Positions 16,753 to 24,530 of a DNA stretch of 64,000 bases are shown piece after piece (the first letter of the stretch is position 1; every line of letters begins with the position of its first letter). The stretch spans positions 1 through 64,000 of the forward strand of contig JAEWJZ010000013.1 in NCBI GenBank assembly GCA_023386315.1, in the 5' to 3' direction. Both the position numbers and the translations under genes were made by a program. The DNA comes from Bacillota bacterium (GTDB lineage Bacteria > Bacillota > Clostridia > Lachnospirales > Lachnospiraceae). A model generated the notes under the pieces. It made no database searches. It worked only from the letters and a program-made list of their open reading frames with translations, and was not told the origin of the DNA.

Positions 16753-18060
16753 ATGAACTGGAGAGAAATCTATGCTTCAAAATTGAAAACCCCTCAGGAG
16801 GCTGTAAAGATAATTCACTCAGGAGATACGGTTCTGATTGGTCATGCAGCGGCGGAACCAGATGGGCTTGTGAACGCAATGGTGGATTATGCGGTGGAAC
16901 AGGATTTGAGAGATATACATATTGTCCAGCAGCATGACATGGGAGCCTGCAAATTTTTTGAGCCGGGGCTGGAGAAGCATTTTAAATACTCCTCCCTCTT
17001 CATAGGAGCCCGCAGCAGGAATTATGTTGCAGAGGGGAAAGGCGATTTTGTTCCCGTTTTTTTCAACCGCATTCCTGACTATGTGACGAATATGGACCCG
17101 GCACAGGTATTTCTTGTAACATTGTCTGAGCCGGATGAGCATGGTTACTGCAGCTATGGACTCTCCTGTGATTTTGCCAAGGAAGCAGGGGAGCGGCCGG
17201 GGACAAAGGTGATCGGTGCGGTAAACCCCAACATGCCAAGGGTGATGGGAGATAATTTCATCCACGTCAGCAATCTGGAAGCAATTGTGGAGAGTGATGA
17301 ACCAATCCACGAACATAGCCGTCCGGTGATCGGAGAGGTGGAGGAAAAAATAGGCGCTAATATAGCAGAGCTTGTACAGGACGGAGACTGTCTTCAGCTT
17401 GGAATCGGTGCAATCCCTGATGCAGTGCTTAAATTTCTCGGTGATAAGAAGGATTTGGGAATCCATTCCGAAATGATTTCCGATGGGCTGATGGATCTGT
17501 ATGAGACAGGTGCAATTACCGGTAAAAGGAAAAATATTGATAAAGGAAGAATGGTCATTACCTTTATGATGGGCACAAAGGAGTTGTATGACTTTGTCAA
17601 CGATAATCCTGCCATCTGCATGAAGCCGGTGAGCTATGTCAATGACCCGTTCATCATAAGCCAGAATGATAATGTGGTATCCATTAACTCTGCTTTGCAG
17701 ACGGATTTGATGGGTCAGGTCTGTGCAGAAACAATCGGACTGAAGCAGTACTCAGCAGTGGGAGGACAGATGGATTTTGTAAGGGGAGCGTCCGCATCCA
17801 AAGGCGGAAGGTCAATCATTGCCTTCGGAGCCACCACCAAGGGAGGAACCATATCAAAGATTGTTCCGTTTCTGACACAGGGAGCAGCTGTTACTACAAG
17901 CAGAAATGATGTGGATTATATTGTGACAGAGTACGGAGTCGCCCATTTAAAAGGAAAATCCTTACGGGCGAGGGCAAGGGCTTTGATCAATATCGCGGCA
18001 CCTGCATTCCGGGATGATCTGTCAGTGGAATTTGAGAAGCGTTTCGGGGAAGCACTGTAA
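16753..18060 (+). CDS. abfT: 4-hydroxybutyrate CoA-transferase, copy 2
   Basis: A 435-residue paralogue of the preceding gene. Both start with MNWREIYxSKLK and share the catalytic GIHSEMISDG. ATG 16753 follows AAGGAGGTG that overlaps the end of copy 1. Differences cluster at NCAAKNF versus TGKRKNI and in the middle region, so the copies have diverged well beyond a recent duplication. Likely substrates are 4-hydroxybutyrate, butyrate or succinate, and the split of labour is unknown. Confidence 0.9.
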   Translation: MNWREIYASKLKTPQEAVKIIHSGDTVLIGHAAAEPDGLVNAMVDYAVEQDLRDIHIVQQHDMGACKFFEPGLEKHFKYSSLFIGARSRNYVAEGKGDFVPVFFNRIPDYVTNMDPAQVFLVTLSEPDEHGYCSYGLSCDFAKEAGERPGTKVIGAVNPNMPRVMGDNFIHVSNLEAIVESDEPIHEHSRPVIGEVEEKIGANIAELVQDGDCLQLGIGAIPDAVLKFLGDKKDLGIHSEMISDGLMDLYETGAITGKRKNIDKGRMVITFMMGTKELYDFVNDNPAICMKPVSYVNDPFIISQNDNVVSINSALQTDLMGQVCAETIGLKQYSAVGGQMDFVRGASASKGGRSIIAFGATTKGGTISKIVPFLTQGAAVTTSRNDVDYIVTEYGVAHLKGKSLRARARALINIAAPAFRDDLSVEFEKRFGEAL

Positions 18061-18081
18061 CAAAATACAAGGGGGTACTAT

Positions 18082-18432
18082 ATGAATGTAACAATGATCT
18101 CAGATTTGCTGGAAACGCTTATGATCGTGGGGTTTGGTTTATCCTGGCCGTTTTCCGTATATAAATCGTATGTATCAAGAACGGCCAGAGGCAAAAGCCT
18201 TCAGTTCGAGTTTTTTATATGGCTCGGTTATATATTTGGCATCGCAAGGAAGTTTCTTCAGTACCATTATGCGGTCACTTACGACTGGCTGTTCTTCCTG
18301 TCATGGTTCTTTTATGTGCTGAATTTTGCTGAAATATCATTTGATATGTGGCTTTATGTAAGAAATGTCAAACTCGATAAGGCAAGAGAGGAAGAGCCGG
18401 TGGGGACCCGGGGGTGTCCCGGGTCAGATTGA
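18082..18432 (+). CDS. Small PQ-loop-like membrane protein
   Basis: A 116-residue protein with three predicted membrane segments (about residues 12-30, 45-65, 72-95). The GFGLSWPFSVYKSYVSRTARGKS start resembles one PQ-loop/SemiSWEET half, with W-P in place of P-Q. Semi-transporters of this type dimerise to move small solutes. It sits 22 bases after the CoA-transferase with a GGGGG ribosome site, so it could export a product or import a substrate of the pathway. The last codons form a strong hairpin (18405-18425). Function not known. Confidence 0.7.
   Translation: MNVTMISDLLETLMIVGFGLSWPFSVYKSYVSRTARGKSLQFEFFIWLGYIFGIARKFLQYHYAVTYDWLFFLSWFFYVLNFAEISFDMWLYVRNVKLDKAREEEPVGTRGCPGSD
18405..18425 (+). 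repeat. 8-bp perfect hairpin at the end of the PQ-loop gene
   Basis: GACCCGGG and CCCGGGTC flank a 5-base loop inside the last codons, without a T-run. It is the end point of the first operon and may slow or stop transcription before the convergent NifU-like gene. Confidence 0.45.
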
Positions 18433-18437
18433 TACCG

Positions 18438-18725
18438 CTAGATCTGATGGTTCAGTATTTTATGGGCCATATCAATTAATTCGGGATTGATTTCTTCTAT
18501 CAGAATGACATCATGGATGGAAGGAAAAGCAGACCGGACTTCAGCGGTGATCAGTTCCTCGTTGGTACTGTGGGCAGCAGGGCAGCCAGAACATTTTCCG
18601 GTTAACCTCACTTTTAAAATATGATCCTCCAGGCTTTGTATGATCACATTACCATTATGCTCAGCTAATGCCGGACGCACTTTTGTATCAAGAACCGCTT
18701 CTATTTGTTGAATTGTAGCTTCCAT
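18438..18725 (-). CDS. NifU C-terminal-domain protein (Fe-S scaffold type)
   Basis: A 95-residue protein from ATG 18725, which has the ribosome site AAAGGAGGGG. It is a stand-alone NifU C-terminal (Nfu) domain with the CxxC cluster motif in GKCSGCPAA. Such proteins carry or deliver 4Fe-4S clusters. It is convergent to the abf operon, and AbfD needs a 4Fe-4S cluster, so a delivery role is conceivable but unproven. It ends 5 bases from the PQ-loop gene. Confidence 0.85.
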   Translation of the reverse strand: MEATIQQIEAVLDTKVRPALAEHNGNVIIQSLEDHILKVRLTGKCSGCPAAHSTNEELITAEVRSAFPSIHDVILIEEINPELIDMAHKILNHQI

Positions 18726-18839
18726 TGTAACCCCTCCTTTTCCTTGTAGTTTAACAGCGGGCAGTTGGTTTGTCAATGGAAGCCATGATATGAAAACTTG
18801 ATGGATAAAGATAAAAAATGATTAGAAAGAAGTAGTGGT

Positions 18840-19730
18840 ATGACTGCAAATTTTGAACATTACAAAATATTTTATTACGTAGCAAAATATAAAAATCTTA
18901 CCAGAGCTGCCAATGCCCTGGTGACCAGCCAGCCATCAGTCACCTACTGCATGCAGAATCTTGAAAATATATTAGGGTGCAAACTGTTTATCCGTTCCAG
19001 AAAAGGGGTTACGCTGACTGCGGAGGGAGAACTGCTTTACAGCTATGTTGCGCCTGCCTGCCAGCAGCTGATACAGGGTGAGGAAAAACTGAGAGAACTC
19101 CTTGGGGAGCAGCATGAGTATATCAATGTGGGAGCGACGCAGATGGCTATGCTTTCTTACCTGGTGGCCAGCTTAAAGCAGTTCCAGGAGCAGTATCTCC
19201 AGGTGAGATTAAATATTTTTAATTATAACACACCTCAGACACTCAATGAGCTGAAAGCCGGAAAGATTGATCTGGCCATTATTACCACGCCTTTTGACCA
19301 GGAACAGTCACTGAAGGTGGTAAAGGTAAAGGATTTTAACAGCGTGCTGGTTGGGGGTCCGATCTATAAAGAGTATCAGGGCAGAGTTGTATATCTGGAA
19401 GAGGTTGGAAAACTGCCGCTTATAACAATGTCTGAAAATACCACCACATTTCAGTTCTTTCAGGAATTTTACCGTTCCTGCGGTCTGACCATGCGTCCAT
19501 CCATTGAGGTAGCGTCCATGGATCTGATTCTCCCGATTATCCTTAAGAATCTTGGGATCGGGTTTGTGCCGGAGGAATTTGCGCGGCCTCTGGTTGAAAA
19601 GGGGGAAATTGTGGAGATAAATCTGTATGAGCAGATACCACGGCGGGATATATGCATTGTCAGTGACAGCAAACGGCCTTTGAGCGCAGCCGCAAAGAAG
19701 CTGCAGTGTATGCTGGAATCCCGGGAATAG
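18840..19730 (+). CDS. LysR-family regulator heading the LuxC/LuxE module
   Basis: A 296-residue LysR protein, paralogue of the one at 10051-10944. The N-terminal helix-turn-helix contains LTRAANALVTSQPSVTY and the C-terminal domain ends with IPRRDICIVSDSKRPLSAAAK. It is on the same strand as, and 20 bases upstream of, the MaoC-fusion gene. That is unusual for a LysR regulator, which is more often divergent from its target. Co-transcription with the module would give autogenous control. Confidence 0.9.
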   Translation: MTANFEHYKIFYYVAKYKNLTRAANALVTSQPSVTYCMQNLENILGCKLFIRSRKGVTLTAEGELLYSYVAPACQQLIQGEEKLRELLGEQHEYINVGATQMAMLSYLVASLKQFQEQYLQVRLNIFNYNTPQTLNELKAGKIDLAIITTPFDQEQSLKVVKVKDFNSVLVGGPIYKEYQGRVVYLEEVGKLPLITMSENTTTFQFFQEFYRSCGLTMRPSIEVASMDLILPIILKNLGIGFVPEEFARPLVEKGEIVEINLYEQIPRRDICIVSDSKRPLSAAAKKLQCMLESRE

Positions 19731-19750
19731 AATGATGCGGGAGAAATGAC

Positions 19751-20473
19751 ATGAGAATCGGAATTAAATTCTGCGGCGGCTGTAATCCGGTATATGACAG
19801 ATGCAGCAGGGTCCGCAAATTCAGAGAAGCCAACCCCGGACATGAGTATGTTACCTCAGATACAGCAGCCGTATGCGACATTTGGATGGTGGTCTGCGGG
19901 TGCAGCCGCAGGTGCGCAGATGTGAGCAGTCTTAAGGATTGCAAAAAGGTGGTGCTTTTGTGGGATGAGACGGGGTTTATACGTCTGGAACAGGAGATCC
20001 GGGCTGAGGAAAGAAGCGCTTCCTCTGGCGGCTGGGAAAAGAAAGTTCTTCACCTCCATGAGAAGGCAGTGAGACGGAGGCTGGTGACCGGGGAGGATGT
20101 ACAAAGCTTTGCAGCGCTTACAGGAGATGAAAGTCTGCTGCATCTGGATTTTGAATTTGCGGAGATGGCTGGATTTAAACGTCCTCCGGTTCACGGCATG
20201 TTTCTGGATTCTCTGGTATCCGCTGTCATGGGAACGGAGCTTCCTGGCAGCGGCACGTTGTATATGGATCATGCCACCAGATTCATCCGCCCGGTTTATC
20301 AGGGGGATACCATAGAAATCACGGTGGAATTCCTCTCATATGAGGAACGGGACGACTGCTATGTGGGTTTATTTCGTGGAACCTGCAAAAATCAGTACGG
20401 GGAACGGGTGTTGTCGTCCAGCTGCAGCCAGATGATGATGAAACGCTTATTTACAGCAGCCGGGCCAGTTTGA
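19751..20473 (+). CDS. Fusion of a Cys-rich CGGC domain with a MaoC-like hot-dog dehydratase
   Basis: A 240-residue protein. Residues 1-~85 hold a small domain with C8, C11 (FCGGCNP), C18, C42, C49, C51, C55 and C64, and a VVCGCSRRC segment, which I cannot place functionally. It looks able to bind metal or an Fe-S cluster or to act as a redox switch. Residues ~108-235 are a MaoC-like hot-dog domain with the R-specific enoyl hydratase dyad D126 and H131 (TGDESLLH) and the PPVHGM motif. The hot-dog half would hydrate or dehydrate an enoyl/3-hydroxyacyl thioester, perhaps crotonyl on CoA or ACP. Confidence 0.75.
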   Translation: MRIGIKFCGGCNPVYDRCSRVRKFREANPGHEYVTSDTAAVCDIWMVVCGCSRRCADVSSLKDCKKVVLLWDETGFIRLEQEIRAEERSASSGGWEKKVLHLHEKAVRRRLVTGEDVQSFAALTGDESLLHLDFEFAEMAGFKRPPVHGMFLDSLVSAVMGTELPGSGTLYMDHATRFIRPVYQGDTIEITVEFLSYEERDDCYVGLFRGTCKNQYGERVLSSSCSQMMMKRLFTAAGPV

Positions 20474-20514
20474 AGACAGATACAATGCCAGTCTCAGTAG
20501 AAAGGGATCAGACA

Positions 20515-20751
20515 ATGACGAATTTGGAAAAATATGATCAGTTGTTTATAAAAGATTTAAGGGTTAAAAAGGAAGATTTAGAAGATTTAAAATACAGGGG
20601 CATCCGCACCTGGGATTCCATGGGACATATGGATCTGGTTACAGATTTGGAAGAAACATTTGATATTCACTTTAATACAGCAGATGTTATGAACTTTTCT
20701 TCCTATGAAAAAGGGAAAGAGGTACTGAAAAAATATGGTGTAATTATTTAA
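20515..20751 (+). CDS. Acyl carrier protein
   Basis: A 78-residue four-helix carrier protein. The phosphopantetheine serine is S35 in WDSMGHMDL. The chosen ATG follows AAAGGGA; an upstream TTG at 20470 would overlap the previous gene. It is not the housekeeping AcpP (the DSL motif is DSM here and the helices differ), so it is dedicated to this module. It is flanked by LuxE-like, LuxC-like and ligase proteins, which suggests that acyl groups are loaded on it and then reduced or modified. Confidence 0.85.
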   Translation: MTNLEKYDQLFIKDLRVKKEDLEDLKYRGIRTWDSMGHMDLVTDLEETFDIHFNTADVMNFSSYEKGKEVLKKYGVII

Positions 20752-20795
20752 GGACCGTGACCGGCTAAGTATCTGAAGAAAAGGGGAAGATTGAC

Positions 20796-21869
20796 ATGGA
20801 TTATGAAATGATTCTGGCAAGGAAACCATATTCCCTTGGCAGGGCTGAAAAGAGGGAATTGTTCAGGGAATGGCTGACAGAACTGACAGAATACCACAGA
20901 CAGCACTGCCAGCCATATAAGAAGCTGTTAAGAGCTCTGGAAATTCCTTCGGGCAGAAACATGGAGGAAGAGGAAATCCCCATGCTGCCCATTGGTCTCT
21001 TTAAGAGCATGGAACTGATGAGCGTTCCCCCAGGTCATATTTTCAAAACTATGACATCGTCCGGAACAAGAGGACAGGAGGTATCAAAGGTTTTTCTGGA
21101 TACAGACACTGCCAGATACCAGCAGATAGCGCTGGCTGGCATAGGGGAAGATTTTTTTGGAGATCAGCGGCTCCCGTTTCTTGTGATCGACAGTCCGGAT
21201 GTGCTCAGAGACAGGAAGATGTTTTCCGCCAGAGGGGCCGGGATACTGGGGTTTTCTATTTTTTCCTCTAAAATATGCTATGCACTCACCAGTGACATGG
21301 AGCTGGATACGGAGGCCGTGGAAGCGTTCCTGAAACGATATAAAGATACACGGATACTTGTCTTTGGTTTTACATATATAATCTGGAAATACTTCTACGA
21401 AACCCTTGCCAGACAGGGAAAGAAGCTGGAACTGGAAAATGCGGTCCTTGTCCATGGCGGAGGATGGAAGAAGCTGATAAGTCAGTCGGTTTCCTCTGAT
21501 GAGTTTAAAAAGCGGATTTATTCGGTGACAGGGATCAGCCGCATCCATAATTATTATGGAATGGCCGAACAGACGGGCTGCATTTACATGGAATGCCCCT
21601 GCGGTAATCTTCATGCCAGTGTTTATTCGGACATTATAACGAGAAGGGCAGTAGATTTTACTCCCTGTGAATACGGGGAAAAAGGCATCATCCAGATTTT
21701 ATCCCCCCTGCCCCGGTCCTATCCGGGACACTCCATACTCACGGAAGATGAAGGGATTATCATAGGGGAGGATGACTGCCTGTGCGGACGCCTGGGTAAA
21801 TATTTTAAGGTAACGGGGAGAATCAAACAGGCCCCGGTCAGGGGGTGCAGTGATACCTATGAAGGATGA
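20796..21869 (+). CDS. LuxE-like acyl-protein synthetase
   Basis: A 357-residue protein of the LuxE/acyl-protein-synthetase branch of the adenylate-forming superfamily. The phosphate-binding loop is TSSGTRGQ (residues 87-94), with YYGMAEQTG further on and a Cys-rich C-terminus (DDCLCGR, then GCSD) where LuxE carries its acylated cysteine. In luminous bacteria LuxE activates a fatty acid and passes it to LuxC for reduction to aldehyde. Here no luxAB is present. The gene overlaps the LuxC-like gene by 11 bases. Substrate chain length is unknown. Confidence 0.85.
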   Translation: MDYEMILARKPYSLGRAEKRELFREWLTELTEYHRQHCQPYKKLLRALEIPSGRNMEEEEIPMLPIGLFKSMELMSVPPGHIFKTMTSSGTRGQEVSKVFLDTDTARYQQIALAGIGEDFFGDQRLPFLVIDSPDVLRDRKMFSARGAGILGFSIFSSKICYALTSDMELDTEAVEAFLKRYKDTRILVFGFTYIIWKYFYETLARQGKKLELENAVLVHGGGWKKLISQSVSSDEFKKRIYSVTGISRIHNYYGMAEQTGCIYMECPCGNLHASVYSDIITRRAVDFTPCEYGEKGIIQILSPLPRSYPGHSILTEDEGIIIGEDDCLCGRLGKYFKVTGRIKQAPVRGCSDTYEG

Positions 21870-23064
21870 AGTGGTGATTCTGGCAGGGGTAAGACAGCCG
21901 GAGACAGAGCCGTGGGAACTATTTGCAGCTCCGGTACTGGATTTTCTGGGGCAGCTGTCCAGTGAAATACGCAGAGAGAGAAAACAATATGAACAGCTGG
22001 CGGCCTTTGGTTTCTGGTGCCGCAGATCCCATATGGAGGAATTCGGAAAACGGTATGAAGATGGGCGGTCCCGTCTGGGCCGGGGAGTTATTTTTCATAT
22101 ACCAGCCGCAAATGTTCCGGTATTGTTTGGCTACAGCCTTGTCATGGGATTGCTGGCAGGCAACAGCTGCTCTGTCCGTATCTCTTCCAAATGCCAGGAA
22201 CAGGATCAAACCCTGTGCCGCATCATGGATTGTATTCTAAAACGCCCTGAATACAAGGGGATGCGCAGGCGGATATCTGTCTTTTCCAGCCAGAGAGATT
22301 CCCTGGCAGTGAGAGAGGCGCTTTCTGGCTGCGCAGGTTGTGTGGTATGGGGCGGTGACCGTACCATAATGGAAATCAGATCCATGCCCATCAGGCCGGA
22401 TGCGGTGCAGCTGAATTTTCCGGACCGGTATTCCATCTGCATCCTGAATACCTTGCAGTTGGGATATATGACAGAGGAGGAATTAATGAATCTCGCCCGA
22501 AGGTTTTATAACGACACCTATCTTTTGGATCAGAATGCCTGTTCCAGCCCTGTATTTGTCATATGGAACCAGGATGAAGAATCAAAAGAAGCAGAAAACG
22601 CCAGAGTGCGCTGGTGGAATGCAGTTGCGGGAGAAGCCCGGTCTTATAATCTGACAGCCCATAAAGCCATGATAAAATATGAACTTCTGTGCAGATATGC
22701 CATGACACTGGAAGGGGAAACAAAAATCAGCCGTTATGGGAACCGCCTGTATACAATCAGGCTGCCGGACATTCCCTCAAACACTGATCAGCTTCGGGGT
22801 GCCTTTGGTATGTTTTTCGAATACCGGGGAGACTGGAGAAAAGCCGTCACCCGTCTGGCCTCAAGCCGTCTTCAGACCATAACATACCATGGAATAGAAG
22901 AACAGGAAATAGTGGATTTTGTAATAAAGAATCATCTCTTGGGAGTCCACCGGATCGTGCCGGCCGGATGGGCGGCGGATATGGATCCTGTATGGGATGG
23001 CCAGGATATCGTCGCTGTGCTGTCCAGACAGATCGGAAGGGAAGCGCAGGATGCATCTGTTTGA
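21859..23064 (+). CDS. LuxC-like acyl-CoA/acyl-protein reductase
   Basis: A 401-residue protein from ATG 21859, preceded by GGGGGTG; a GTG at 21850 is also possible. It belongs to the LuxC branch of the aldehyde dehydrogenase superfamily. The acylated Cys is C228 in LLDQNACSSP, a conserved LuxC motif. It would reduce a thioester (on the LuxE-like protein, the ACP or CoA) to an aldehyde with NADPH. It overlaps both neighbours, so LuxE, LuxC and ligase are translationally coupled and probably work as a complex. Confidence 0.86.
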   Translation: MKDEVVILAGVRQPETEPWELFAAPVLDFLGQLSSEIRRERKQYEQLAAFGFWCRRSHMEEFGKRYEDGRSRLGRGVIFHIPAANVPVLFGYSLVMGLLAGNSCSVRISSKCQEQDQTLCRIMDCILKRPEYKGMRRRISVFSSQRDSLAVREALSGCAGCVVWGGDRTIMEIRSMPIRPDAVQLNFPDRYSICILNTLQLGYMTEEELMNLARRFYNDTYLLDQNACSSPVFVIWNQDEESKEAENARVRWWNAVAGEARSYNLTAHKAMIKYELLCRYAMTLEGETKISRYGNRLYTIRLPDIPSNTDQLRGAFGMFFEYRGDWRKAVTRLASSRLQTITYHGIEEQEIVDFVIKNHLLGVHRIVPAGWAADMDPVWDGQDIVAVLSRQIGREAQDASV

Positions 23065-24493
23065 TAAGGAAAAGATATATGGTGACAGACTTCTGGCAGT
23101 GGATGACAAGGACAGGAACGTTACATACGATCAGCTGGGTTCATTTTCAGGAGAACTGTATAGTAAGGTTGGGGGAAAAAAACTGATTTTTATCCTCTGT
23201 GAGAATACCATAGAGTCACTTCTTGGTTATCTTGGCTGTCTGAAAACAGGAATTGTCCCTCTGATGCTGGATAGTCATATCCACCCAAGCCTTTTAAATG
23301 GTCTCATAAGGGAATATCAGCCTGCCTTCCTGTACATACCAAAAACCTGCATTGAGAAGGCAGAAGGCAGCGAGGTCCTATGGCAGTTTGGCGGTTACTG
23401 TCTTTGCAGAAGAAATGAAAAACTGCCGCCAGCCCTGTATTGTGAACTATCCCTTCTGCTGACTACATCAGGAAGTACGGGCAGCCCAAAGCTGGTCAGG
23501 CAAAGCAGCGGGAATATTGATGCCAATGGGAAATCCATTGCCAGCTATCTGGAAATTGATGCCAATGAGCGGCCAATTACCACATTACCCATGAATTATA
23601 CATATGGTTTGTCCATAATTAACAGCCATGTTTTAATGGGCTGCACACTTTTACTCACCACATATGGAGTGCTGGAGCCTGCTTTCTGGGATTTTGCAAG
23701 GGAGAAGAAGGCTTCGTCACTTGCCGGTGTACCCTACACGTACCAGATTTTAAAACGGATTGGTTTTATGGATATGGATCTGCCGGATTTAAAAACCATG
23801 ACACAGGCAGGCGGTAAGCTGCCGCCCAGTCTGCACAAAGAATTTGCCCTTTACGCAAAACAGACCAACAGGAAATTCATTATTATGTACGGTCAGACGG
23901 AAGCAACGGCCAGAATGGGGTATCTCCCTGCTGATAAATCGCTGGAGAAGTGCGGAAGCATGGGAATTGCCATACCGGGCGGCAGATTCTGGCTGGAGGA
24001 TGACCGGGGAAATGAGGTCATAGAGCCAGACATACCGGGGGAACTGGTATATCAGGGGAAGAATGTAACACTTGGTTACGCCTGTTGCAAAGACGATCTT
24101 ATAAAAAAGGATGAATGGAAGGGAGTTCTGCATACCGGGGATATAGCCAGTCGGGACAGCGAGGGGTATTACTATATAACAGGCAGAAAAAAACGCTTTA
24201 TCAAAGTGTCCGGCAGCAGGGTGAATCTGGATGAAGTGGAACGGCTTTTGAAGGAACAATATGAAGGAATTGATTTTGCATGTGTGGGAACCGATGACAA
24301 TCTAACCATTTTCATGGATCAATTAATATTAGACGGCGGTGAGGAAATTATAGAATACTTATATCAGGTAACAGGAATTGGAAACAGGACAGCAGCTGTA
24401 AAGTGTGTGGATCAGATTCCAAAAAATGAATCGGGAAAAACCCTTTATAAAGAATTGGAAACAACGGCAGATAACAGGATACAAAGTAAATAA
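23051..24493 (+). CDS. AMP-forming acyl-CoA/acyl-ACP ligase
   Basis: A 480-residue member of the ANL superfamily, from ATG 23051 behind GGAAGGGA. Key motifs are LTTSGSTGSPK (P-loop), MYGQTEATARMG, LHTGDIASRD and the C-terminal ITGRKKRFIKVSG hinge, with the catalytic Lys in PKNESGKTLYK. It activates a carboxylic acid as acyl-AMP and loads CoA or the ACP of the same operon. It overlaps the LuxC-like gene by 14 bases. The small N-terminal part looks slightly shorter than usual. Substrate unknown. Confidence 0.85.
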   Translation: MHLFDKEKIYGDRLLAVDDKDRNVTYDQLGSFSGELYSKVGGKKLIFILCENTIESLLGYLGCLKTGIVPLMLDSHIHPSLLNGLIREYQPAFLYIPKTCIEKAEGSEVLWQFGGYCLCRRNEKLPPALYCELSLLLTTSGSTGSPKLVRQSSGNIDANGKSIASYLEIDANERPITTLPMNYTYGLSIINSHVLMGCTLLLTTYGVLEPAFWDFAREKKASSLAGVPYTYQILKRIGFMDMDLPDLKTMTQAGGKLPPSLHKEFALYAKQTNRKFIIMYGQTEATARMGYLPADKSLEKCGSMGIAIPGGRFWLEDDRGNEVIEPDIPGELVYQGKNVTLGYACCKDDLIKKDEWKGVLHTGDIASRDSEGYYYITGRKKRFIKVSGSRVNLDEVERLLKEQYEGIDFACVGTDDNLTIFMDQLILDGGEEIIEYLYQVTGIGNRTAAVKCVDQIPKNESGKTLYKELETTADNRIQSK

Positions 24494-24530
24494 CGGCATT
24501 TATGCCGGAGTGTAAAAGGAGAAGCAGGAT

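Noticed and set aside
21919..22240. Open frames of 70-100 codons on both strands across the LuxC, CoA-transferase and GGDEF genes
   Set aside because: They lie wholly inside well-supported genes, lack ribosome sites and read as out-of-frame shadows.
20796..23064. A bioluminescence operon
   Set aside because: LuxE- and LuxC-like genes are present but no luciferase luxA or luxB, and the organism appears anaerobic.
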